DNA from: Myrica gale
Taxonomy: Eukaryota > Streptophyta > Magnoliopsida > Fagales > Myricaceae
Direction: 5' to 3'
Length of the DNA: 64,000 nt
Assembly (NCBI GenBank): GCA_963930655.1
Contig: OZ005609.1
Coordinates: 16,565,001 to 16,629,000 of the forward strand
Below the pieces are notes generated by a model. The model saw only the letters and a list, made by a program, of their open reading frames with translations. It was not told the DNA's origin and ran no database searches. The translations under genes were made by a program, and so were the position numbers. Below, piece by piece: positions 48,701 to 58,640 of this stretch (within the stretch, counting starts at the first letter, position 1; each line of letters starts with the position of its first letter).

Positions 48701-49584
48701 TGGCATAACACGAGCATTGCATGATTTTCTAAAGAGAAGGACGAATGCGAGAAGGATGGGTGAATCTTAAGAGGCAGTGCAACCACACTGAAGGACAAGA
48801 GAAGGTGTGGGCGTCGTGTCTAGCCATCAGGCCTGGGGCAACTACGGGCTAGCTCGACCAACCCCACTGAAGGACAATGAGAAGGTGTGAGCCTCCAAGG
48901 GTCGTGTCTAGCCATCAGGCCTGGGGTAACTACGAGCTAGCTCGACCAAATGGAAAGTTTCCAAGGGTAAGGGAGACGGTTCCGATGGAACGCACAACCC
49001 GGACTCCAGGGGTTAAATGGAGCGTAAGTAGCCCACAAGTATGAAAGAAATATTTTCAAGGGCCTGGGGCCAATTTCAAGAACAAGTTATGAATTAAACG
49101 TTTTCAAGCGCCTGGGGCCAACTCCAAGCAAGAGCATATGCATACCCATGACATGCATGTGCATCATGAATTATGTTTTTCCATGTTGAGCAAGTACAAG
49201 TCAAGAGCATGTTTTAAGTTTATGTATTTCCCTTACTGAGTCTTTTTTACTCACGTTTTTAAAATTGTGTCATTCCAGATGCCTCAGGTGGAGAAAGTCA
49301 GGAAGACTACCTGACTTAGAAGGAAAAAGATTATGTTCATGTTTTGTTGTTTGTGACTTGATCGATGAGATCTGTCACTTGTTTAGTGTTATATATATGT
49401 TATGTATATATTAATGTGCAAACTTATTGAGAACCCTGATTATGTTATGAGTTGGCTCGAGTCTCTCGTGATCCTGTACGTTTCCGCCGTAAGTATGTAA
49501 GAATGTATGTGAGAACGCTGAAGCTATCCCGGGGATTGCTCGCGGCTATTACGGTCCCTGCGGGATACCGTTCGAGGCGTGACA
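45732..49584. mobile_element. Solo LTR, 3.85 kb, gypsy-like (copy 1)
   Basis: It begins TGTGAGACCCCGCTTATTTC and ends CGAGGCGTGACA. Flanking 5-mers CCGAC (45727-45731) and CCAAC (49585-49589) agree at 4 of 5. It is related along its length to 58641-62163. No internal retroviral-type genes are present, so the element was reduced to a single LTR by recombination. LTRs of 3-4 kb with these ends suggest a Tekay/Del-type chromovirus, by inference only. It contains a local tandem duplication (48786-48950) absent from copy 2. Confidence 0.8.
48786..48950 (+). repeat. Tandem duplication inside the solo LTR, period about 79 bp
   Basis: CACTGAAGGACAA...CTAGCTCGACCAA occurs twice head to tail, with small differences (the first copy lacks a few bases after GTGGGC). 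The homologous LTR at 61480-61562 has one copy, so the duplication arose in this copy or its subfamily. Confidence 0.8.
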
Positions 49585-50087
49585 CCAACACCGCCGCCAG
49601 AGCATTCCGGGTCTTCCCCGGAGATTATGTTGTGCTTTCGCCCGTTTGGGCCAGCCCCTCTGTTTAGGGCTTGTTTTATGTTATGTTTTCGTCCCTTTGA
49701 GCCAACCTCTATGTTTAGGGCTTGTTTAGGTTTACTTATTTGTTTTTTCACTGTTTGAAATTACAGTTGGGATTGCATGATTAGTTTTATAAGGGCGCGG
49801 TCCCTCGACTTCGTCGACGGGCCTTCAGCGATTGGTTTGTTACTTTCACGGGTTTCCCGTGTTTCCTAGGACCCTCGGGTCCTCTCACTTTGGGCTTCGA
49901 GCCCGACACATCTGAGGATCTTGTATCCTCCTTCCAAGCCACTTTATTGTTGGCCCCTCAACTCGCCGCATGTAAAGCCCCTTGTGGGTCTTTTCTTTGT
50001 TTTTCTAGCTTGTAATTTTTGTTTGTGTGTTTCTTTCAATATATATGCATAGATGTTTCAACAAAAAAAAGAGAAGAAAAATACAGG

Positions 50088-50482
50088 AAGATATTGAGTT
50101 TTCCGTGGAACGTGTTTGAAACGAGGGAAGAAAATCTTAAAGAATACATAGCATAGGTTTCTTCTTAGTCCTTCCACTACTTGAAGGAGGAACGACCGAA
50201 CTAGTTGGATTCATTTCCCACCACAACATTTTGGGGAGGACATAAAATTGGGTTGGCGTAGTAGAATACCCACCTCCCTTCTTGTCTTCCTTTTCCTTTA
50301 CAACCACATAGAGACACGAGGAGACGGGGTCTTTTGGATGAAACTAAACGTTGATTGCACACACAAACTAATCTCTGCAACAAATAAAGATGGTGGCGAC
50401 AAAGTTTATATTTGTATATTTGGAAACGAGAAAAAAAATGTAAGTTTTGACCGGCTACTTTTTGCAATGCTTTTCTCCGTCT
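50088..50482. other. 3' flank of the translocator gene
   Basis: This stretch lies downstream of the translocator stop (minus strand) and should contain its 3' UTR. No other feature is seen. The retroposon insertion ends about 410 bp from the stop codon. Confidence 0.45.
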
Positions 50483-53400
50483 CTACGCCGTATGGTTACC
50501 AAGCTGCCCTCTCCCCAGATGAGACATCCTCAAGGGAGGAATTAAAGCATCTTCTTCATCCACATCTGCAACAGAAATTGAAGCATTCCATCCAATCCTT
50601 TCACCACTGCTGCTGTTGGCATCATCGCCGGGGACATATACATCAGATGATTTCTTCTCCATCTTCAACTCCTGCAATATTTGGATAAAAATAATTTTTT
50701 GAAACGATAAGCAAACATTCCAGAACTACTTTATGCAAAAAATAAAAATACTTCTCCCTTCACAAAAAAAAAAAGTTTTCCATAGTGATGACTATGGTTC
50801 CACAACTTAATCAGACTCTTTTAAAGGAACTTGCCAAGGTAAAGCAGTTCAGTTGGATATCCAAAGTTCTAGAAGGGATGGAATATTCCAGCTGAGAATC
50901 CTAAGATTATGCACTTGCTCGTAGCTTATAACATTGTCTAGAGGAAGGAGGCTCCTCACAAGAACAGACATCAGATTTCTATGAGCGCCATACGTGTCAT
51001 GGTTACTGAGCAATCAGGTCGAATGTAGGGGAAATTCTGTATCCTATCTGAGAACAATTTAAAAGAGCATGAATGCTAATCAACATAAGATATGATAAGA
51101 CTAGTAGAGAATATTGACCTTTACGGTTCTATCTGGGAGACTCTCGGAAGGAAGTTGAGATGGACGAGCATCCCTGACCTTCAAGTAGTTATACATGATC
51201 ACACCACATAGAGCTGCAGAAAAGACAATCATTTCTACAGGAGAGGTTCCAAAAGCTATTGAGTTGAAAATAATGACAGACCAGAAACATACCTATGGCA
51301 TAGCCAATTATATTGAGCCCAGTGATCACAGACTCAGGAAATAGAACAGTTGAAAGAGCAATGAGTATCCAGTCTTTCAAAACGCCAGCAACACGGATAG
51401 TTACAGCTCCGGTTCTACCAATTACTAAGAAAATGGAGAAGTTCAAAGCCAGAGCACAAAGTGCATTTGAGAAGAATATCCAAAAATTGAACTGAATCTG
51501 TGAAACTTCCATTACAGGCTTCTCCAGAAAATACCACGGAACAAATAAAAAGACAAAGCTGCACATGAAAAAGAATAAGAATGAGCTATTCTGTTGAACA
51601 GAGCAGATATATAATCTTACCCGCAGATTGCATATGAATTGATTTATCTGGAACCATATCCATAGCAGTTTTTAGTTTTCTTTTCTGACATTCCCTAAAA
51701 TGTTATTTCCCAGAAGTCTGGATTTGGCTTTCTTCTGAGTTCAAAGAGAAGTCTATGCTGCCCAAAGAATGTATGAGAACTGAGAAGGGCAAAATCTAAG
51801 GGAGTGTCAGAAGAAAATTAACTTGATCATACCATTCCCAGTATAGTCAAGTCTTTAGATGATAGGTGGAACAGATCAAAAGGACATAAGGTAAATTACC
51901 ATCAATCAATGATTGAAAAGGTCAGACATTCAGGAAATAGTCTTACAAAGACCTACAAAAACACCATTCAAGATGAGGGATTTAAGTAGAAGAACCTAAA
52001 AGTGGCTGAGAAGGTCAATCATGACATGGAAACAGTTAGAAGCGGCACGATTGTCAAGGATATAACAAAGACTAATGAAAATTACTTTGTATAGAATCAT
52101 CAATTGCAAAAGAAGATTCATAAATCCCCCAGGTAGTTGGGGATTTGCAGCTCAAAAAGTTGAGTTATTAAAGATCAGAACCACAGGTCTCATGCTTGAA
52201 TCACTGCACCAAACTCAGAAATAGAACTATTATTTCCAGTTTCACATATGTGAGAATAAGATACCTGCATGGTGCTATGTAATACAAGCTGGTGATAGGA
52301 TTTAGAGTTAAGCCCTTCTTTTGAAGAAGAATTTGAGTTAAGACCAGCCTAAGAGCTTCTCCAAACATTCCCATGACTTGATAAGCCGTACCCAGCACAT
52401 TAAAATGAATTTCTCCATATGAAGAAACAACAACTCCAACACTGACCAGCACCATGTTCAAGAACACATCACACCTTAATTTGTCAGTGCCACAGACAAC
52501 TGCAGTAAGGAATGTCGCCACCGGCACTTTGAAATTCAAATTTGAAGTATTGGTTAGCCATTTCAGTGTCCCAAGCAATACCAATGAAGACACAAATACA
52601 CAAAACAGGAACATACTCAGGGCTTTAAGCATCTGAATGAAGGCCACAGAAATGTACAGATAAGCAGTGTTGCCAAACCTGTATACACAAAAGGCATTAA
52701 TGATTTGGATATATATGTGTGTGTGTGTGGATTTACATGTGAAAACCAATATGGATTAATGCCACTGCGGATATGGAAATCACAATTTTCACATTGACAG
52801 CAATGTTAATTCTGCTAACTCTACATGATGAGGCAAAAACAAGTATTCAGATCACAGACACAAAGGGATCAAAAGTTTATTAGAAACTCGTTGTTTTACT
52901 TTGCAGAAATAGATATACTGATATAGGACGATTACTAGTTATACTTAAGATATCCGCCATCTACATGGGTACATATTTTGATGACAGCACGGAAGAATAT
53001 ACACTTTCAGCCCCACAATAGCAAGAAAGTGAAAGATCATTTTTACAATTCAAATGAAGTTACCTAAGCATTAATTCAAATAAAAAAAGGACCGAGATCT
53101 ACAAATAAAAACTGGTGAATGTAAATACAATATCAGCCGTTTCTGCATAACGTGGGAATTCTGGATATGAACCACTTCAAACAACTGTCCTTGTGGTCCA
53201 CAAGATTTTTTTTTGATAAGTGGTCCACAAGAATTAGGAAGCATCATTCGTGGTTTGATGAGTTTAAAGTCAGTCAAACCACAAATGATGCTACCTAATT
53301 CTCGAGGACCACTTGTAGTTTGATGAGTTTAAAGTAGTATATATGTTCAAAGTCCCAAGTAGAACAACAGTAAAGCAAAACCGGCATATATGCCACAAAT

Positions 53401-54936
53401 TGTGGCTTGTTTTCTAAACATGTTGAAATAACTTATCAAAAGACTCAAGTTAGCATCTGGGATTTTTTCCAGCTATATTGCAGAAGAACATGTACATCAG
53501 TTCATGCCTTTACTGAAGATGGAACCCAATATCTGGATCCAAACTAGGCGTCTAATTGCACGGTGAAGTTACTTACCATAAACTCGACGCGAAGAAGGCA
53601 CTTATTGGAACAACACATGTTGCATATCTGCAATGCCAGAGAAATCACTATAGGACAGAAATTTTTGATGACACAAAAACCAAAGTGCATCTAATAAGCT
53701 TACATTTTGAATGTCATTTTAATAGGAGAAACAACCTGCACCAATTAAAAGTATTAAAATGTTTAGTGTTTCGCCAACACACAGTTGGATTAATGGAAAA
53801 ATAATACGGGACAGGAAAGGTATGCTAAGGCATAGAGAACAAACAAAGAAGGAAGAACAAAGTGAAAAAATGAAGACGGATGAGAGATAATCAAAGAAAA
53901 AACATTTCAGAAAGAACAGTACTTTCTGATTGCCATTTATCTCTAGTACCTCCTTCCTAAACTAGCATCTTTTAGGTGGAGCGAGATCATTGTATAAGTA
54001 CATCTACATATTTCTTTCTCATATATTACCATAGATCATCTCTTGAATGTCTCTAAGCAAACCCTACCTAGGATCTCAAAGTAATTTCAATCTGAAGAGA
54101 ACAAAAGAAAAGAAAGGGAAAGAAAAGACTTACAAAAATAATATAGACAAAACCTCATATTCAAGCCAACTCCACTCAATTCACCCTTAATCCCATCAAA
54201 TTGGAGCAGAAACATGTTTGGGGCTTAGTTTATGACATTGTTGATGCACTGAAGTCTGCTCATAGTTGTTAAAGACAAGAACTTGTGTAAGTATTGTGTA
54301 TTTTTCTGCTTAATCTTCCAATTAAAGATTAAGGATCGAGAACTTTGTCAGAGGCATTAAATTAAATGAAAAATGAGTTTCAAAGTAGTAAGATGGGAAT
54401 GAAATCAAGAGGCACAAATCCTCTTGTAGTTATCCACTAAAGCTACAATAGTTTCTGTGAATTCTAAGTCCATTACCCTACTTATGGTCAGGCTAGCACA
54501 TAAGGTCATCACCGGATTGTTTTTTTTTCCCCTTCAAACCTCCCTATAATCATCCAAAAAAGGGAAAGAGCTGGGGCGAGGAGAAAATGGAAGCAAATGA
54601 AAGCATCGCAACTTTAAACAGCATCCTACCTTGAAAATCCGGATGAGAAAGAATGCCACTGCACCAGAAAATCCCATATGAATCATAGTAAGGGTTATTG
54701 GATATGGAAAATTGAAGTATTTTGTTGAGAGGACCCACTGCAAATGAATGCGAAGGGTTAAATCTGCTTTTTGATCTTGTAGATGGGAAACGAGAACCCA
54801 ATACAAAAGAAGACAAACGGAGCTGAAAATGGCTTATACATTGCCTCACCTTGTTGTACAAAATAACCCCTGATGAAAGCAATATGTAAACAAAAAGGTA
54901 GATATAGGTCAACAGATGCTGCCTCCTGATCATCAT
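50483..54936 (-). CDS. Probable sugar-phosphate/phosphate translocator, KT/GDU type
   Basis: Nine coding exons join exactly: 54936-54850, 54737-54630, 53735-53704, 53627-53577, 52678-52617, 52526-52265, 51558-51293, 51213-51119 and 50671-50483, total 1152 nt, 383 aa. The product is a multi-pass member of the nucleotide-sugar/triose-phosphate translocator family, closest in memory to Arabidopsis At3g17430/At1g48230. Blocks that fix this are WVLSTKYFNFPYPITLTMIH, YATCVVPISAFFASSLW, CGTDKLRCDVFLNM, SSYGEIHFNVLGTAYQV, LNPITSLYYIAPCS, FNFWIFFSNALCALALNFSI and VTIRVAGVLKDWILIALS. About ten hydrophobic helices are visible. The tail is cytosolic and Ser/acidic-rich (MEKKSSDVYVPGDD) and ends GQLGNHTA. 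Substrate is unproven; Golgi/endomembrane location is family knowledge. One exon is only 32 nt. The 52526 acceptor ends AAAG rather than CAG. The gene appears intact. Confidence 0.95.
53222..53310. repeat. Inverted repeat in a translocator intron
   Basis: GGTCCACAAGAATTAGGAAG...GTGGTTT (53222-53256) is mirrored by AAACCACAAATGATG...GAGGACC (53276-53310), about 35-bp arms with few mismatches and a 19-bp loop. A TTTGATGAGTTTAAAG word follows each arm. It is possibly a very small MITE or a local inverted duplication. Confidence 0.7.
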
Positions 54937-55755
54937 ATCCGGTATAGAGTCCTAAAAAATAGTTCAACAAGTAGCTCCCTGCTTGCATCAAACAACAGAA
55001 GCTTTGCAAGCGAAAAATTAGGCTATCCACGCATATCTCCTCATAAAACCCAGTGTAAATATCCCTGTTCAGAGAAACTCCCCCTGTGCACCAACTATTG
55101 TCAACACGCCAATCATCAATACAAAAATCCCGTCAGTGAGATCTCAATATCCATATTACTAAAAACTGGCGAAAGGATGACAGTGGTGATGATAATGCCA
55201 TGTGGTTAAGCATGAATTGCAAGCCTCCAACCTCAATCTTTTAAATTTCCATTAAAAGCAAGTGAGTTTTGCAAAGCCGTTCTTTAAAGTTATATTCAAA
55301 AGCAACAGAGCAGGACACTTACTAGGTGACTATCAGCGATACATTTCTGTATGACTACAATATCTTACATTCATAGCGCTTTTGTGTACTGTTTTAGCAA
55401 ATCAAATTTCAGCTAGAACTATAAGACACAAATTAGTGTTAACACCATCATCTTCGGCATTGAAAAACTAACATGACAACTCAAATCGCAAATCATTTTC
55501 CAAAATTTAAAAATTAACACCATTATAGACTATAACACAAAGAACCTTTACAGTAGCCTTTACAAATTCCATAGGAAAAAATTGCTAATTACTCGCGCAA
55601 ATTGAAGGCATTTAATAAATGCACTTTCCGGCGTAACTGTTTCTTCAATTTCAGTGACAACCTAATTAATTTCTATGAAATTAAGATCAACAGCTTGGAA
55701 GGAAAAACGTATAAAATGTAAATTAGGAAGAGATTAAAAGAAGTAGCTTACTCAC

Positions 55756-55850
55756 GCAGTCACAGCAACGAATCTGATTCGAAATCAACAATGGCGGAGG
55801 TGGCAAAGAGAGAGTGAACCTAGGGACTGAGAGTGATTTCTCATACAAAA
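55756..55850 (-). other. Probable 5' UTR exon of the translocator gene
   Basis: On the minus strand a CT-rich leader ends at a strong donor, GACTGC|GTGAGTAAGC (exon edge at 55756). A matching acceptor, TTTTTTAG|GACTC, lies just above the coding start (edge at 54951). Together they predict a leader intron of about 0.8 kb. The 5' end of this exon is a guess. Confidence 0.5.
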
Positions 55851-55856
55851 CTTATC

Positions 55857-57490
55857 TATTTTCCTCTCTTTTTTCTTGGAGTATATCTCTCTGTTTTCTT
55901 GGAGTACAATAGGGTTCTAAAAACACGCGATTTTGTTTGAGCGCTTTTATTTTTTTACTTGACTTATAAAATTTGATTCCGCCCGACCTTTTGTCATCCA
56001 TCAAAACGACGTCGTTCTTATAAATAGAATAACATATGCGTACGTCGTCCCCTAAATCAAATTTCAGCGGCGTCGTCATCGGTAGACGGTAGCGATTCCC
56101 CACAATACATACATCCCCTAAATTATTCTAACATTGCATTTGTTAAATAAAATTTTACTCAAATGAAATAAACTTTAAAATTTTATTTTTATTTTTATCA
56201 CTCATTCACCAATTCTAATTAATACCATCTCTTTTTTAACATCAACAAAAAATTTTAAAAAAAAATGCACTGTAATAATATATATATATATATATAATAG
56301 TGTAGGAATTTATTTAATATAAATATACCGTTAGATTTGACACCTTTCATGTAATCATAGAAGAGGCAGATTAAAAATTTAGGTACATTTTGAGATCATA
56401 TTAAAATTTTTTAATTTGATAATTATTCAATCTGCATGGAGTGAGTAAATCTAAAATTAATCGAAATATACATAAACTGATTCGGACATATGATTATAAA
56501 ACAAAAATAATTCTATGTTAATTTTGTGTGATACTTTACTAATTCGTTGTCTTCTATCCTTTCATCTCGAATGCAATAACAAAAAGATTATGTATATATA
56601 TTATTATTGCGATATAGTAAATATGCAATAATATACTAATTGTTTCTAAAAGATATTTTTCAGGATTTATACTATTTCATTTGTAGAAGTAGAAGTAGGT
56701 GTGTGTGTGTTTTTTTTTGCCTTGTTCTTTTCAGTGTGTTTTGCTGGATTCTAGAAAGAATCAAACTCATTGGACCATGTAAATAGGTAGTGATTCGTTA
56801 AAGATTTAGGTGATTACACAAGAAATGATCCAATAATTGGTTCACAAGACAGCAGTTCGCAGACGAACCAATTAAAGCCTTGAGAGAATCGAACAAGACT
56901 AGATATGAGCTCATAGACGGACATTGGTGACTAGCATATCTGGGCATCAATAGGTAAAGTCGACCGCTCTCTATTGAGAGATACCCGAGCCTTTGCGCTC
57001 TCTCCTTTTCTCTTCTTGTATTCCTCCCAGGTGGCCGACGTTAGCTCAGATTCTGAAGATTGCTTGGTGATACATCGGAGTGCTCCGACGCTGAAGCTTT
57101 TCAAAGTTTCCGCTGCTCCCTTCAGTTCCCTGCAGGCAGTGGAGGAACCAAGAATGCATTTGAAGGGGCAAACTTCTAAGGGAAAATGATAAAAAAAAAA
57201 AAATTTACTACGTAATGCAAAAAAATATCTTAAGAGTTAAAATATCAAAAATTAAGGATTAAAACACTAAAAATATTGAAATACACGTATCGTACTATTT
57301 TTTGATACTGAGGTGGCAATTAGGAGTACTAGACGACTCTACGTTGACTGACTTCTTTATAAAAAACTTATCCATTATCTAAACAAAACAAAACAAATCA
57401 AGATAATTTCATAACATAATCACAGTTTCACAACCTAGTCCTAATCACAATAGTTAGAAAAAGATCATTCAATCAATATTTCCAGAGCAA
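55857..57490. other. AT-rich spacer with possible 5' gene piece
   Basis: A dinucleotide (TA)n run lies at 56278-56298. Near 56974-57189 a plus-strand frame (VADVSSDSEDCLVIHRSAPT) looks weakly protein-like but is not recognised. Nothing else is supported. Confidence 0.35.
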
Positions 57491-57495
57491 TATCT

Positions 57496-57562
57496 GAGCA
57501 ACATAGAGCAAGACATGAGTAATCCACTTGGAAACAATTAATGAACAAACAAAAACAATTGG
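57496..57562 (+). repeat. Direct repeat A flanking gene fragments
   Basis: GAGCAACATAGAGCAAGACA... continues through TGAGTAATCCAC and GGAAACAATTAATGAACAAA. It is repeated in the same orientation at 58541-58606 with few differences. The two copies bracket the WD40 and SEC14 gene pieces. Confidence 0.8.
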
Positions 57563-57642
57563 TAGGGGACTTCGAAATAGCTAATTTGACAATAGAAAAA
57601 AAAAAGACTTTAAAGAGAGGAGAACGATGAGCAAGAGACTAC

Positions 57643-57733
57643 CTGAAAATGCACAATTGTTGATTTGACTAGTCTCATATTGAACTGGAAATCATAGAAA
57701 GTCTTCCCCCTCTCCACTTGCAAGCACTCCTGA
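57643..57733 (-). pseudogene. Isolated exon of a WD40 protein (C2A9.03-like)
   Basis: Between an acceptor (ATTATGCAG at 57734) and a donor (GTAGTCTC below 57643) the minus strand reads ECLQVERGKTFYDFQFN and RLVKSTIVHFQ. I recognise this as the segment of plant WD-repeat proteins of the C2A9.03 type that precedes LRNLLWATSKHD. No other exon of that gene is seen within 1 kb on either side. It is an exon-sized fragment, not a gene. Confidence 0.65.
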
Positions 57734-57873
57734 CTGCATAATATAATATGTTTAGCAAGACAGGCCCAAGTAGATGCAACTATGCAACTCCAAACATACA
57801 GCAACAGAGTTGCAATTGATATAGGATCTACTTCTAACTTGAAAACATTATTGAGTTTTTGAGTAAGAATCGC

Positions 57874-58341
57874 TTAATCAGGATGCAAAACTAGTGTTGT
57901 GTCGAGCAAAATCAAAAGGCGACACAGAGTTTTTTGGAATGTCTCTTCCAACATTTTCTTTGCCTTATCAACATCCCAGTTCCGAGCTTCTAAGTATCTC
58001 CGCAGGCATGCATCAGTGCAAAACTTTAAATTTCGTCCAGATAGAGATCGAAGAGCAGCCCTGAGTTCGCTGATCTGCTTGTAAATATGCCTCATTAAAT
58101 ATATATTTTCAATATGTGATTAAAAGCTTGCAGTTATCCTAATAGAGTGAAAGGTTGGAAGAAAGAAGTAAAACGAAGAAAAACAAAGAGGTTATCTAGA
58201 AAGAAAGAAAAAACCAGACTGCCCTAGATGTCTGTCCAAGAACTTAATTACCTTCGCATCTTTCTGTGAAGAGTCATCTCCTCCTGAATATTCTGAGGTT
58301 GCCTTCTAAGAAGATACATGCTGACTGCCAAAGGGGTTCAC
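57874..58341 (-). pseudogene. SEC14 (CRAL-TRIO N-terminal) gene fragment
   Basis: At 58089-57925 the minus strand reads QISELRAALRSLSGRNLKF then ACLRRYLEARNWDVDKAKKM. This is the CRAL-TRIO N-terminal helix bundle of plant SEC14-like phosphatidylinositol-transfer proteins, which function in lipid exchange between membranes. After LEETFQ the similarity stops; the expected KWRSTYKPEEIRW part and the lipid-binding domain are absent. Upstream, 58341-58252 is an exon-like piece between CCTGTAG and GTAATTAAG coding MYLLRRQPQNIQEEMTLHRK, which resembles the start of such proteins but does not join in frame by the splice sites I can see. It is best read as a 5' gene fragment. Confidence 0.65.
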
Positions 58342-58540
58342 CTACAGGAAATAGCATTCATCTTAGACAACATATTTAGAATACTCAAGATAACATTTTC
58401 ACTTTATTTGGCCAATCTAATAATTCTCTTCATAATATATGAACTCCATAGTAGCAAAATATAAAAGTTTGGGAGAATACTGAAGTTATAAACAAAACCA
58501 TCTAACATTAAAAAAATGCTCCCAGAAACTGGAACATCCG

Positions 58541-58606
58541 GAGCAACAGAGCAGGACATGAGTAATCCACTCGGAAACAATTAGTGAACAAACAAAAACA
58601 AAAACA
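58541..58606 (+). repeat. Direct repeat B flanking gene fragments
   Basis: This is the partner of 57496-57562 in the same orientation (GAGCAACAGAGCAGGACATG ...). It ends about 35 bp before the second solo LTR. Confidence 0.8.
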
Positions 58607-58640
58607 AATTGCCAGTTGAGCTAGTAATCAACACACCTTC

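Larger units (their letters stand above)
45205..50070 (+). mobile_element. Non-LTR retroposon, split by a solo LTR
   Basis: The insert ends in a poly(A) tract (50063-50070) and is flanked by GAGAAGAAAAATA(T/C)AGG at 45188-45204 and 50071-50087. Without the 3.85-kb solo LTR inside it, about 1 kb remains. The front part is CT-rich with GGAGGAGGGGGGAGCTCC; the back part has AAAGCCCCTTGTGGGTC, near the 3' words of the 36.6-37.1 kb element. No RT domain is visible; a LINE-derived non-autonomous family is likely. Confidence 0.75.
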
